A DNA stretch of 64,000 nucleotides from Virgibacillus sp. 7505 (GCF_002272135.1 NZ_NPBF01000026.1:1-64000); one strand, 5' to 3'. Positions 1-9,430 are shown, numbered from the stretch's first letter. Made by a program: numbers and translations. Notes: generated by a model from the letters alone, not told the origin.

Positions 1-14
1 TATACTTTTAACGT

Positions 15-96
15 GCCGGTGTGGCGGAATTGGCAGACGCGCACGACTCAAAATCGTGTTCCGTAAGGAGTGCCGGTTCGACCCCGGCCACCGGTA
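15..96 (+). tRNA. tRNA-Leu (anticodon CAA)
   Basis: Class II tRNA with a variable arm. The acceptor strands at 15-21 and 89-95 pair with one G-U pair, the anticodon stem CACGA/TCGTG encloses the loop CTCAAAA, giving anticodon CAA (reads UUG), and the T arm GGTTCGACCCC is canonical. CCA is not encoded. A terminator follows directly, so it is the last or only gene of its transcript. Confidence 0.95.
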
Positions 97-132
97 TCAC
101 ACAGATTATCGCATTGCCAAGCGATGATAAAG

Positions 133-160
133 GACTTCAGAATTTCTGAAGTCTTTTTTT
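133..160 (+). terminator. Terminator after tRNA-Leu
   Basis: Perfect 8-bp stem GACTTCAG/CTGAAGTC (133-140, 146-153) with a 5-nt loop, followed by seven T. Confidence 0.9.
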
Positions 161-206
161 GTGGGAAAAAAGACTTTAGTAAGGTTAAACGAAGGGGGAA
201 ACAAAA

Positions 207-833
207 ATGAAAAAATCGGCTTATATTCTTTTCTTATTATTACTTACCTTTCTTGCAGCGTGCTCATCAAATGATGATACTGTGAGCAGCTCAGAGAAGG
301 AAACAGCAAAAGCCTCAGCGAGTGAAGCAAGTGATGAAGAAGGTGGCGTTGAAGTAGATAAAAACCTGCTTAGTGTTGAAGTATCCTTGCCGGCTTCGTT
401 TTTTGAAGGGCAAAGCGCAGAAGATGTTATAGCAGATGCAAAAGATAAGGGAATAGAAGTTACAGCAAATGACGATGGGTCTTATACATATAAGATGTCT
501 AAATCAGAACATAAAAAATTGATGGACGAAATGAGTGCTGAACTTGAAAAATCCACTGCTGAGATGGTATCAAGCGGTGACTATCCATCAATTAAAGATA
601 TCAGCTATAACAAAGATTTCTCAGAATTTACTATGGTAGTGGATAAAGAAGCTTATGAGAATAGCATGGATGGATTTGCTAGTTTCGGGTTAGGAATGTC
701 CGGAATGATGTACCAGCTATTTAACGGAGCTGATCCTGATGAATATTCTATAACTATCTCTATAGAAGATGAAGCAAGCGGCGAAGTTATTGGTGAAGTT
801 GTGTATCCAGATGCAATGGAAGATGTGGAATGA
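207..833 (+). CDS. Secreted lipoprotein of unknown function
   Basis: 208 aa. The N-terminus MKKSAYILFLLLLTFLAAC is a lipoprotein signal with lipobox LAAC, so the mature protein should be anchored outside the membrane by a diacylglyceryl cysteine at residue 19. A Ser/Glu-rich linker (about residues 20-50) leads into a mixed domain rich in Asp, Glu and Lys that I do not recognise. A good Shine-Dalgarno (AAGGGGGAA) precedes the ATG. Monocistronic: the tRNA terminator lies upstream and its own terminator at 851. Function unknown. Confidence 0.85.
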   Translation: MKKSAYILFLLLLTFLAACSSNDDTVSSSEKETAKASASEASDEEGGVEVDKNLLSVEVSLPASFFEGQSAEDVIADAKDKGIEVTANDDGSYTYKMSKSEHKKLMDEMSAELEKSTAEMVSSGDYPSIKDISYNKDFSEFTMVVDKEAYENSMDGFASFGLGMSGMMYQLFNGADPDEYSITISIEDEASGEVIGEVVYPDAMEDVE

Positions 834-850
834 ATAATAGACTACCTACA

Positions 851-884
851 GCACTATGACTTTTTGTCATAGTGCTCTTTCTTT
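851..884 (+). terminator. Terminator after lipoprotein gene
   Basis: Perfect 10-bp stem GCACTATGAC/GTCATAGTGC with a T5 loop, then TCTTTCTTT. Confidence 0.85.
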
Positions 885-966
885 ATATTATAGATGATAG
901 GAAATAGTCAGTACCAATTAGTATTACGATAAAGTAATTTGCGTTGAAAAGAGTAAGTACAAATAA

Positions 967-1000
967 AGAGATCCCAGTTTTTTTTAGAGCTGAGATCTCT
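967..1000 (-). terminator. Terminator of aldo/keto reductase gene
   Basis: Stem AGAGATCTCAG/CTGGGATCTCT on the minus strand just after the stop codon, followed by a short T-rich run. Confidence 0.65.
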
Positions 1001-1010
1001 ATGTTTAGGA

Positions 1011-2081
1011 TTAGCCATCCAATCCCATCGACTGCTTATAACCCTGCAAATAAGTCATTTCCGCTGGGCTTCCTTTTTCAAAGCTGCTCATAGCGCGGTG
1101 CCAGAGCGGGTAAATTGGTACTGGACGGGCTGCTGATTCAATAAGGTCATGCTCTTCTTGTGTTAGTTTTATTTCGAATGAAGCAATGTTTTCCTTCAAT
1201 TGTTCTTCATTGCGAGCTGCAATAACAATCGGCTCTACGTTTGGACGGTCTCTGACCCATGCGTAAGCGATTTGCGGCACAGAAGCATTATGATTTGCTG
1301 CTACTTCTTCCAGTGCATCAATCACCTTATAGAGTCGTTCCTGATCCTGCACATAAGGCTCTGACCAACCGCCGCCTTGGCGGGTGTTTTCGGGTGCAGT
1401 TTTATTCCGTCCGATTTTACCGTTTAGCAGTCCTTCACCGAGCGGACTCCAAATCATATTGCCAATGCCGAGTTCCGTTCCTGCTGGAAGCAGCTCATAT
1501 TCTGATTCACGAGCTTCTGGTGTGTAATAGATTTGCTGCGTGATCGGCGGGATATATCCAGGCTGCTGAGCAACAGTGAAAGTTCTCGCAAGTGCCCAGC
1601 CGCTGTAGTTAGAAACACCCCAGTAACGGATTTTTCCTTTTCTAATGAGGTTCGTCATCGTTTCAATCGTTTCCTCGACTGGTGTCTGTCCGTCCCATAG
1701 ATGGACAAAATATAAATCAAGGTAATCCGTACCAAGTCTTTGCAGCGATTGATCGATGCTTGCTTCAATATTAATGCGCGAAGCCCCTCCATTGTTTGGA
1801 CCATCTCCTAGTTGGAAGCCCGTCTTCGAATTAATTAGAACTTCGTCCCGGCGTCCCTTGATAGCAGCACCTAGTACGCGTTCTGAATCTCCCTCGGAAT
1901 AAAGGTTCGCGGTATCAAACATATTGATCCCAGCCTCTAATGACATATCCACCATTCTGCGTGCTTCATCTTCTTTTACATTACCGGCAGCTTCAAAGCC
2001 ATTCGTACCGCTGAATGGGATCGTTCCGAGTATATACTTTGGAACTCGAAGACCGGAGTTTCCTAAGTTAATATATTCCAT
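1011..2081 (-). CDS. Aldo/keto reductase
   Basis: 356 aa, NAD(P)H-dependent oxidoreductase with a TIM-barrel fold, related to the YrpG/IolS and potassium-channel beta-subunit branch. The catalytic tetrad is visible: Asp and Tyr in FDTANLYSEG (about 55-62), Lys in LINSKTG (about 87) and His in YFVHLWDG (about 127). The start ATG has a strong AGGAGG seven bases upstream. It stands alone between a minus-strand terminator and a divergent permease gene. Physiological substrate cannot be told from sequence; detoxification of aldehydes or ketones is the family's usual guess. Confidence 0.9.
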   Translation of the reverse strand: MEYINLGNSGLRVPKYILGTIPFSGTNGFEAAGNVKEDEARRMVDMSLEAGINMFDTANLYSEGDSERVLGAAIKGRRDEVLINSKTGFQLGDGPNNGGASRINIEASIDQSLQRLGTDYLDLYFVHLWDGQTPVEETIETMTNLIRKGKIRYWGVSNYSGWALARTFTVAQQPGYIPPITQQIYYTPEARESEYELLPAGTELGIGNMIWSPLGEGLLNGKIGRNKTAPENTRQGGGWSEPYVQDQERLYKVIDALEEVAANHNASVPQIAYAWVRDRPNVEPIVIAARNEEQLKENIASFEIKLTQEEHDLIESAARPVPIYPLWHRAMSSFEKGSPAEMTYLQGYKQSMGLDG

Positions 2082-2424
2082 GGTCGCCTCCTAATTAAAA
2101 GTTGTTTAATATCATGCATCTTAGCTACAATACCCGACCTCCAATTTAGTAAAACTATCCAATGACTAGTGTATATAACTCTCCATTATGCTGAGAAATT
2201 GGGCATGCTGTCCTTTCATAATAGGGAAAGAGAAATCCAGAAAAAAGTGTTGTTAGGACAATAATACGGAAAGACTCAAATTGTAAAAGGATATCCAAAA
2301 ATAATGAAAAGAAAAATTTAAATTGACTGAAAACTTGAAATATATTATCATTCATACATGTCTTTATTTGAATATTAACTATTCAATTGTTTTAAAAATA
2401 CAGCAAGAAGATAGGAGACCCCTC
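2082..2424. other. Intergenic region, AT-rich
   Basis: 343 bp between divergent genes. I see no gene in it. The plus-strand promoter at 2323-2351 is the only clear element. Confidence 0.6.
2323..2351 (+). promoter_or_regulatory. SigA-type promoter for permease-hydrolase operon
   Basis: TTGACT, 17-bp spacer, TATCAT; about 75 bp upstream of the permease ATG. Confidence 0.6.
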
Positions 2425-3618
2425 ATGTCACAAATGCTAGCGTTAGTAATACTTACCCTTATTTTATTTATTGGTGATTTAGTCGCGGTTCGGACGAAGG
2501 CTTGGGTGCCATCTATATTCATTTGTGCAATTTTATTTCTTGTAGGTTATTGGACTTTCTTCCCTGCAGATATCGTGGCAGTGGCTGGTGTTCCTCCAGT
2601 TGTGGCGACGATGATGATGTACCTTTTGATTACCAATATGGGGACATTGCTGTCAGTTAAAGAATTGAAAGCGCAGTGGAAAACGATTGTGATTGCACTG
2701 TCTGGTATTTTGGGAATCGTTGTTTTGCTGCTATCGGTTGGAACACTTATTTATGGCTTTGAAACAATGGTCGTTGCAATTCCGCCTTTAGTCGGCGGAG
2801 TAGTTTCTGCCCTGATCATGTCTGATGCAGCTAGTGCGGCAGGTCTTTCATCATTAGCGGTGTTTGCTATCGTCATTTACGTGATGCAAGGGTTTGCCGG
2901 CTATCCGATTACATCTTTTGTATTGAAGAAAGAAGGGAAAAGACTGTTGAAGCTTTACCGGAATGGAGAGCTTCAGGTGGACGTGACTGATAAAGCAAAA
3001 GAAGAAATAGCTGCTACTGTGGAAGCAGCACCATCCAAATGGAGATTGCCTGAAAAATACAACACGGATTTCCTTAAGTTCTTTAAGCTGGCACTAGTTT
3101 CTTATGCAGCCTATCTTGTATCAACTCTGGTGGCACCATTATTCGCAGTCAGTCCATTCGTCCTTTGTTTGTTGTTCGGAGTTATTGCCTCTAGTGCCGG
3201 TTTCCTTGAGAAACAGGCATTGCAAAAGGCAAATGGATTTGGAATTGCAATCTTAGTGCTGATGCTCTTCATCTTCGACGGATTGAACCAGGCTACACCA
3301 AGCATGATGCTTCAGATCTTGTATCCGCTGGTTGGAACTATCGTTATCGGAGTTATTGGCATGTACATCTTCTCCTTTATTGCAGGTAAAATTTTAGGAG
3401 TAAGCAAGAATATGGCATTTGCGGTTTCCTTGACGGCTCTTTACGGTTTCCCAGCTGATTACATTATCACAAACGAAGTTATCAAGTCCTTGACCGAAGA
3501 TGAAAAAGAAAGAGAAGTATTAACAAGCCGGATGCTGCCGCCAATGCTTGTCGGGGGCTTTATCACAGTAACCATCGTGTCAGTCATACTAGCAGGAATC
3601 TTTGTTGGTTTCTTGTAA
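2425..3618 (+). CDS. Multi-pass membrane permease-like protein
   Basis: 397 aa. The ATG at 2425 is chosen because AGGAGA sits just upstream; the open frame extends further but lacks a start signal. About ten hydrophobic segments, in two halves separated by a hydrophilic loop around residues 165-205 (KKEGKRLLKLYRNGELQ). Gly/Ala-rich segments (PPLVGGVVSALIMSDAASAA) look like ion-coupled anion carriers, but I cannot assign a family with confidence. The next gene starts 15 bp later and encodes a carbamoylase-type hydrolase, so the likely role is uptake of that enzyme's substrate. Confidence 0.8.
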   Translation: MSQMLALVILTLILFIGDLVAVRTKAWVPSIFICAILFLVGYWTFFPADIVAVAGVPPVVATMMMYLLITNMGTLLSVKELKAQWKTIVIALSGILGIVVLLLSVGTLIYGFETMVVAIPPLVGGVVSALIMSDAASAAGLSSLAVFAIVIYVMQGFAGYPITSFVLKKEGKRLLKLYRNGELQVDVTDKAKEEIAATVEAAPSKWRLPEKYNTDFLKFFKLALVSYAAYLVSTLVAPLFAVSPFVLCLLFGVIASSAGFLEKQALQKANGFGIAILVLMLFIFDGLNQATPSMMLQILYPLVGTIVIGVIGMYIFSFIAGKILGVSKNMAFAVSLTALYGFPADYIITNEVIKSLTEDEKEREVLTSRMLPPMLVGGFITVTIVSVILAGIFVGFL

Positions 3619-3633
3619 TAGGGAGAGAATAGC

Positions 3634-4863
3634 TTGAGTAAAACAAAAGAACGTATCGAACAGCATATAGAAGCATTAGAAAAGTTTACAGCAACACCTG
3701 GAAATGGTACGACTCGGCTCACATACAGCCAAGAGGATGTAAAGGCCCGCAGCTATATTAAAAAACAAATGAAAGCATCAGGATTGAATGTAACGGAAGA
3801 TGGATTTGGCAATATTTTCGGAAAGCTGGAGGGCACTCTGGAGGATGCACCTAGTGTAATGATCGGTTCCCATTTCGACTCCGTACCAAATGGAGGAGCG
3901 TATGACGGACCAGCTGGAGTGGTGGCAGCACTCGAGGTTGCGAATCTTTTCCAAGAATATGATTTGAAACCGAAGTATCCGCTTGAAATTGTAGCATTAG
4001 TGGAAGAAGAAGGCTCCCGTTTTGGCGGAGGGCTGATGGGTTCACGAGGAATTACTGGACTGCTAAGTGAAGACGATTTTACTAGCCTAAAAGATAGGGA
4101 TGGAGTTTCTACAGTAGAAGCGATGCAAAAAATAGGGCTGGACCCTTCGCTACCAAAGGGAAGAGACTCCAAAACGATGAAAGCTTTCCTTGAGCTCCAC
4201 ATTGAGCAAGGGCCGATCTTAGAGGAAAAGAATATTCCTATCGGTGTTGTTGATGCAATCGTTGGGTTGACTCAATATGAAGTGACGGTCAAAGGGCAGG
4301 CAGGCCATGCAGGGACCACTCCAATGGACCGTCGTGCGGATGCTTTGATAGCAGCAGCCAAAATCATCAGTCAATTGCCAGAGCTTGCTGTGGAAGAAGG
4401 GAACGGCACGGTTCTCACTATAGGGCGGCTGAATGTGTTTCCAAATGGTGCTAATGTGATTCCTGACAAAGTTGTATTCACAGTCGATTTAAGGTCAGGG
4501 AAAGAAGAACATGTACGGAATGTGATTGAGAGGATGAAGGAATGCTTAAACACGCATCAAATGGATGGGATTGAGATATTGGCTGAAGAGCAGTTGTACA
4601 TCCAGCCTAAAGCATTAAATGAAAACATCCGTACACTTCTAGAAAATAAGAGCAGAGAAAGTAATGTATCATATTGCTCCATCAATAGCGGCGCGGGACA
4701 TGATGCAATGATCTTTTCTGACTTTACAGATGTTGGCATGCTATTCATACCGAGTCGGGCGGGACTAAGTCACTGTCCTGAAGAATGGTCTGATTCAGAA
4801 CACATTGCAAAGGCCACCGAAATCTTCTACGAAGCTGCGAAGGAGTTAACGGAGGCTGAATAA
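3634..4863 (+). CDS. M20 family N-carbamoyl-amino-acid/allantoate hydrolase
   Basis: 409 aa, TTG start with GGGAGAG eight bases upstream. Hydantoinase/carbamoylase branch of metallopeptidase family M20 (AllC, HyuC, AmaB). Metal-site motifs: GSHFDSVPNGGAYDGP (about 80-95), VEEEGSRFGG (about 127), LELHIEQGP (about 191) and SGAGHDAM (about 353). The dimerisation-domain motif GQAGHAGTTPMDRRADAL is present. It should hydrolyse an N-carbamoyl or ureido bond and release ammonia and CO2 or an amino acid. It shares an operon with the preceding permease. Whether the substrate is allantoate, a carbamoyl amino acid or ureidoglycine is not decidable here; no other purine-catabolism gene is nearby. Confidence 0.88.
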   Translation: MSKTKERIEQHIEALEKFTATPGNGTTRLTYSQEDVKARSYIKKQMKASGLNVTEDGFGNIFGKLEGTLEDAPSVMIGSHFDSVPNGGAYDGPAGVVAALEVANLFQEYDLKPKYPLEIVALVEEEGSRFGGGLMGSRGITGLLSEDDFTSLKDRDGVSTVEAMQKIGLDPSLPKGRDSKTMKAFLELHIEQGPILEEKNIPIGVVDAIVGLTQYEVTVKGQAGHAGTTPMDRRADALIAAAKIISQLPELAVEEGNGTVLTIGRLNVFPNGANVIPDKVVFTVDLRSGKEEHVRNVIERMKECLNTHQMDGIEILAEEQLYIQPKALNENIRTLLENKSRESNVSYCSINSGAGHDAMIFSDFTDVGMLFIPSRAGLSHCPEEWSDSEHIAKATEIFYEAAKELTEAE

Positions 4864-4876
4864 ACTTCTATTTATG

Positions 4877-4910
4877 AGCTAGACGCCACGAAGCGTCTAG
4901 CTTTTTATTT
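4877..4910 (+). terminator. Terminator of permease-hydrolase operon
   Basis: 10-bp stem AGCTAGACGC/GCGTCTAGCT then TTTTATTTT. Confidence 0.85.
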
Positions 4911-5069
4911 TATAAACATAAAACTTAGAAATTATATATATTATTCACAATATTTTAATGATAAATTAATAGTATACTTCTACAATTATGTAGAAGAGTC
5001 GACAATCTTGCATGGTGGATAAGTGTGTATATTGTCGGCGATTCATTAAAAATTTGGGGGTATCTATTT

Positions 5070-7151
5070 ATGAAAGGTAAGAAGCGTTTCCGTTTTCCAC
5101 TGCGTACTGCCGCAATTATTGCTATTCTATCATCAATAGTTCTACCGACTAGTACATACGCAGCTGATGAAAATGGAGAAGATTTTTCTTTGACGATCAT
5201 GCATATGAATGATACGCACGCGCGTGTAGAGCCGCTGGCGAATATGGTGACAGCGGTAAAAGAAGTTCGGGAAAATAAGCCAGGGGCTTTGTTATTTAAT
5301 GCCGGAGATGTTTTTTCTGGGACACTTTATTTCAACCAATTCCAAGGGCAAGCGGATTTGGCGCTTTTAAATATGATGGATATCGATGCAATGACATTCG
5401 GTAATCATGAGTTCGATCTTGGTTCCAGTGAGAACGGTCATGCTTCTTTGAATAAATTTATTGAAGGTGCGAACTTCCCATTTGTGTCTGCGAACGTAGA
5501 CTTATCTGCTGATCCTTTTGCCGGTGGCCGAGTGAGCAGCACATTTACAGAAGATGCGCAGGATAGCACTGTATACGATGGAATGGTGAAAGAAATAAAC
5601 GGAGAGAAGATTGGTATCTTCGGACTCACTACGGAAGAGACTTTGATGACATCCAGCCCAGGTGCTGCAAAAATCACGAATTACGCAGCCGAAGCAGAGC
5701 GGGCTGTTGCAGCGTTTGAAGACATGGGAGTCAATAAAATCGTTGCTATCTCCCACCTTGGCTATGACAGCAACCCTTCAGTCGGTAATGATTTGATGCT
5801 GGCAGAGCAGGTTGACGGGATTGATGTCATTGTTGGCGGTCATTCTCATACACAGTTAAACGAGCCGACTGTCGTTACGACGGATGAAAATGGTGCTGCA
5901 AAAGATCCGACAGTTATTGTACAAGCATATCAGTATGCGCAATATCTAGGAGAGCTTGATGTAAACTTCAACGAGCAAGGGGTTGTAACCGGCTCCTCTG
6001 GCCATTTAATCGATGTAACACAGAAACAAGCTGATCCAGAAGCACTTAACACACTTAGTGCTTATAAATCGGAAGTTGATCAGTTATCTAATCAAGAGAC
6101 AGGTGCAGTAGCACAAAAACCTCTTACCAATCCAAGACTTACTGACAGTGATGTCAGTGTGCGTGCAAACGAAACGGAACTAGGTAACTTAATTACAGAT
6201 GCAATGCTCACTAAAGCACAGGAAAAAATGCCGGAAGTATCCATTGCTATGCAAAATGGCGGCGGAATCCGGGCAGCAATCGATCAAGGGCCGATTACAG
6301 TCGGTGAAGTTATTACAGTTTTACCATTCGGAAATGACCCAGCAGTTGTGCAATTGACTGGAGATGAAATCAAGCAGATTCTGGAGTACAGTGTTCGCCT
6401 GGCACCGGAAGAAAGCGGCGGTTTCCTGCAGGTTTCCGGTATGAAATTTGCTTATGACAGCACGAAGGAAGCAGGTTCCCGTGTTGTAAGCATGCAAGTG
6501 AAAAATGGTGAAGAATATGTGGATATCAATCCTGACCAAACCTATTTAGTAACAACCAATAACTTCACTGCCAAAGGCGGGGACGGTTATGAGGTATTCG
6601 CCCAAGCGTATGCAGAGGGACGTGTACAGGATCTTGGTGAAATCGATTGGGAACAATTCCGTGACTACATGGTGGAAGATTTGAATGGTGTGGTTGATCC
6701 TGTCATCGAAGGTCGTATTACTGATTTATTAGGAGCTGATCCAGCACCGACAGAACCGCCGGCCGAAGATCCGAATGATGAAACACCAGAGGATCCAGGA
6801 ACTCCAGTAACGCCTGATCCAAATGATGACGGTAATGATCAAGATGAGAATCCAGGGGACAAACCACAGGAAGATCCTAAAGATGATACTAAACCTTCAG
6901 ACGAAGATAAAGATAATCCAGACGATAAAGACAGCACACCCCCGCCGGGCAGTCAAAATAATGGCGGTGACGGCAGCAACTCAGGTGGCAGTATTGTAAA
7001 AGTTTCTGATGACAAAACTAGCCCGATCAGCAGTGGAAGTAAGCTTCCAAAAACGGCTACGAATATGTATACGTACATGCTGGCGGGAGCAGTGTTGCTT
7101 GCGGCAGGTGCAGTTCTCTTTATCTTTAAGAGAAAGAAAGCGAAAGCTTAA
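5070..7151 (+). CDS. Cell-wall-anchored 5'-nucleotidase / 2',3'-cyclic phosphodiesterase
   Basis: 693 aa; ATG at 5070 follows TTGGGGG and begins a signal peptide (residues 1-31, cleavage near TYA-AD). The metallophosphoesterase domain has MNDTHARVEP (about 43), NAGDVFSGT (about 77), FGNHEFDLG (about 112), ISHLGYD and GGHSHTQL (about 255). The 5'-nucleotidase C-terminal domain (about 345-560) carries NGGGIRA. An acidic Pro/Asp-rich stalk (about 565-640) leads to a sorting signal: LPKTA, a hydrophobic helix and the tail KRKKAKA. It should release nucleosides and phosphate from extracellular nucleotides while covalently bound to peptidoglycan by sortase. The first genome-typical G of LPXTG is replaced by A. 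Confidence 0.93.
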   Translation: MKGKKRFRFPLRTAAIIAILSSIVLPTSTYAADENGEDFSLTIMHMNDTHARVEPLANMVTAVKEVRENKPGALLFNAGDVFSGTLYFNQFQGQADLALLNMMDIDAMTFGNHEFDLGSSENGHASLNKFIEGANFPFVSANVDLSADPFAGGRVSSTFTEDAQDSTVYDGMVKEINGEKIGIFGLTTEETLMTSSPGAAKITNYAAEAERAVAAFEDMGVNKIVAISHLGYDSNPSVGNDLMLAEQVDGIDVIVGGHSHTQLNEPTVVTTDENGAAKDPTVIVQAYQYAQYLGELDVNFNEQGVVTGSSGHLIDVTQKQADPEALNTLSAYKSEVDQLSNQETGAVAQKPLTNPRLTDSDVSVRANETELGNLITDAMLTKAQEKMPEVSIAMQNGGGIRAAIDQGPITVGEVITVLPFGNDPAVVQLTGDEIKQILEYSVRLAPEESGGFLQVSGMKFAYDSTKEAGSRVVSMQVKNGEEYVDINPDQTYLVTTNNFTAKGGDGYEVFAQAYAEGRVQDLGEIDWEQFRDYMVEDLNGVVDPVIEGRITDLLGADPAPTEPPAEDPNDETPEDPGTPVTPDPNDDGNDQDENPGDKPQEDPKDDTKPSDEDKDNPDDKDSTPPPGSQNNGGDGSNSGGSIVKVSDDKTSPISSGSKLPKTATNMYTYMLAGAVLLAAGAVLFIFKRKKAKA

Positions 7152-7200
7152 TTAATACAAACAAGGATGCTGCAACGCGCAGCATCCTTGTTTGTATTAA
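7152..7200 (+). terminator. Terminator with 22-bp perfect stem
   Basis: Inverted repeat 7152-7173/7179-7200, perfect over 22 bp with loop AACGC, starting inside the stop codon region of the nucleotidase gene. The T-rich run is part of the right arm, so it could end transcription from either side. Confidence 0.8.
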
Positions 7201-7540
7201 TAAGGACCCTATTCATGATTGCTGTGACTGTTGCTGAGCGTCAGCCTAGGTTTACAACCATTGAGGGTATCTTGTTTGGAACTATAGGATCAAAGTCTAT
7301 TCTCACTAAACAACACGCATCTAAAATAACACAGAAATTCATCCTTTTAATAAAGTACACTTATTTAGAAAGGTAACCATTTATGTGCAGCATAATATTG
7401 ACGTCTATTACAAGTGTATTGTCACTGAATGCTAATTACTTAACTAGATAATATATTTAAAATAAAAATTGCTATCCCCTTAACTAATCATGCTGATTCA
7501 CTATCTGCAATAATGGGTTGATAGATAGAGAGGTACATAT
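7201..7540. other. Intergenic region without recognisable gene
   Basis: About 340 bp, AT-rich toward its right end. No start codon with a Shine-Dalgarno and no protein-like reading was found. The right end presumably holds the promoter of the AraC-type gene. Confidence 0.5.
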
Positions 7541-8569
7541 ATGACTTTACATAGTTATATTAGGATTCCGGATGGACTCTGGGCAGGATTTACACAGCTT
7601 GGGATTTCGGCTCAAGAGGTAGTTAGAAAAGCAAAAATGCCACTCACTGTGATCACAGATTCAGAGGTGACTACGGAACAATATATCGCTATATGGAGAG
7701 CTTTTTCCGACATTATGGGGGACAAAGAAGATGGAATGCTTATGCTTCCCCAAGTCATTGAAACTACTCAATATCCACCACCTGTCCTGGCAGCTTATCA
7801 TGCTCGTGACTACAGAGATGCTCTTAACAGGATGGCCCGTTACAAAAAAATGTGCCCTCCGGAAAATATTCGAATTGTAGAAGAAGGAAGGCAATGCACG
7901 ATTGAAATTAATTGGCAGAACACCGATCAACCTATTCCGCTAGTACTGATTGGAACATTACTTGTATTTCTGCTGGAACTAGGACGTCGCGGCACTGGGT
8001 TACCTATAAAAGCAACTTCAGTAGAATTTACACACTCAATGAATCACGTACAAGTGCTTGAGAATTACTTTGGTTGTCCTATTCAAGTGGGGGCAGAACG
8101 CAACCGATTAATACTGGATAGAAGAGAACTTGATCATCCATTTGTTTCTTACAATGATGAATTACTGAAGATTTTAACCCCGGTATTGGACGAAACATTA
8201 AAAAAGCATAGACGCAGTAACTCTTTGAAGGAAATAGTTAAATGGATTTTAGAACGCAGCTTAACGAAGGAAAAACTAGACTTACAAGATGTAGCAGGTG
8301 AGTTGGGTATGAGCGAACGAACCTTACAACGGCGGCTGACTGGTGAACAAACCAGCTTTAAAGAATTAGTAAGAGATGTGCGCCACAAGCAGGCAAGAGA
8401 ATATTTAGCAGATCCATCTTTAGATCTTAAAGAGGTAGCTTTTCTTTTAGGTTATAAAGATCAAAGCTCATTCTATCGGGCATTCCGTTTCTGGGAAGGA
8501 AATACACCCTTGAAATGGCGAGCTGAACATAAAATGAAACAGCTTAAAATGATATCAAAGGAGAAATAA
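7541..8569 (+). CDS. AraC-family transcriptional regulator
   Basis: 342 aa. The C-terminal 100 residues carry two helix-turn-helix motifs (LQDVAGELGMSERTLQRRL and LKEVAFLLGYKDQSSFYRAF, about residues 250-325) typical of AraC. The long N-terminal part resembles the arabinose-binding-type sensor domain of OruR/ArgR-like members. AGAGAGG precedes the ATG. The next gene, a short-chain dehydrogenase, begins 2 bp after the stop, so the regulator probably controls that enzyme as part of its own operon. Effector unknown. Confidence 0.88.
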   Translation: MTLHSYIRIPDGLWAGFTQLGISAQEVVRKAKMPLTVITDSEVTTEQYIAIWRAFSDIMGDKEDGMLMLPQVIETTQYPPPVLAAYHARDYRDALNRMARYKKMCPPENIRIVEEGRQCTIEINWQNTDQPIPLVLIGTLLVFLLELGRRGTGLPIKATSVEFTHSMNHVQVLENYFGCPIQVGAERNRLILDRRELDHPFVSYNDELLKILTPVLDETLKKHRRSNSLKEIVKWILERSLTKEKLDLQDVAGELGMSERTLQRRLTGEQTSFKELVRDVRHKQAREYLADPSLDLKEVAFLLGYKDQSSFYRAFRFWEGNTPLKWRAEHKMKQLKMISKEK

Positions 8570-8571
8570 AA

Positions 8572-9366
8572 ATGGAAATGGGATTAAACAATAAAACTGC
8601 ATTAGTTACTGGTTCTACAAAAGGAATAGGGAAGGCAATTGCATTAGAACTGGCTAAGGAAGGAGTGAACGTCCTTGTAAATGGTCGGAATAACGAAGAA
8701 GCAGAACAAATAGTCAAGGAAATCAAATCAGCTTATCCCACAACTTCTCCGCAAAATGCTGCAGCCGACATCGTTGATATGCAACAAAGAGAAGCATTAT
8801 TAGAAAAGTTTCCTTATGTAGATATTTTAATTAACAGCATGGGTATCTATGAAATTATGCAATACGAAGATATAACCGATGAAATATGGGAGAAATACTT
8901 CCGTACCAACGTATTAGCTGCAAACAGCTTGTCCAAATATTATTTGCCAAAGATGTTGGAAAAGAATGATGGCCGCATTATCTTCATAGCAAGTGAGGAA
9001 GCCATAATGCCTTCGGGGCTGATGCCTCAATATGGTATGACAAAATCTATGCTTTTATCATTAGCTAAAAGCATATCAATGCTGACAAAAGGATCCGAAG
9101 TTACAATTAATACAATTATGCCTGGGCCTACTCTTTCTGAAAATGTGCAGCAAATTATCGAGGGAATATACGCTAATGAAGAGATGACGTTTGCAGAAAA
9201 AGAAAAACATTTTATGATCCATAATCAACCCCAATCTGCCATACAGCGATTTATCAGACCAACCGAGGTAGGAAGACTAGCTGCTTTCTTGTGCAGTCCA
9301 TATGCTTCTGCTTTTAAGGGATCACCAATCCGTATGGATGGAGGAATGATTCCGACTATTTATTGA
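8572..9366 (+). CDS. Short-chain dehydrogenase/reductase (SDR)
   Basis: 264 aa classical SDR. The nucleotide-binding motif TGSTKGIG is at about residues 14-21; NGRN after the second strand suits NADP(H). The active site has Ser (ASEEA) 13 residues before Tyr in YGMTK (about 155-159). The C-terminus DGGMIPTIY is family-typical. AAGGAG lies upstream of the ATG. Translationally close-coupled to the AraC gene (2 bp). Substrate unknown; sugar-, ketone- or 3-oxoacyl-type reductions are all possible. Confidence 0.88.
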   Translation: MEMGLNNKTALVTGSTKGIGKAIALELAKEGVNVLVNGRNNEEAEQIVKEIKSAYPTTSPQNAAADIVDMQQREALLEKFPYVDILINSMGIYEIMQYEDITDEIWEKYFRTNVLAANSLSKYYLPKMLEKNDGRIIFIASEEAIMPSGLMPQYGMTKSMLLSLAKSISMLTKGSEVTINTIMPGPTLSENVQQIIEGIYANEEMTFAEKEKHFMIHNQPQSAIQRFIRPTEVGRLAAFLCSPYASAFKGSPIRMDGGMIPTIY

Positions 9367-9408
9367 CAGGAAAGAGCAACTATATGAACGCTCATAGCAA
9401 AACAAAAA

Positions 9409-9430
9409 GCAGAGTTCCGATGAACTCTGC
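9409..9430 (-). terminator. Terminator of DUF4317 gene (possibly bidirectional)
   Basis: 8-bp stem GCAGAGTT/AACTCTGC. On the minus strand it is followed by CTTTTTGTTTT, a good T run; on the plus strand it may also end the SDR transcript. Confidence 0.8.

Noticed and set aside
2155-2355. 66-codon minus-strand ORF upstream of the permease
   Set aside because: Overlaps the permease promoter and lacks a ribosome site.
7167-7376. 69-codon plus-strand ORF
   Set aside because: Begins inside the terminator hairpin, has no ribosome site and no protein-like pattern.
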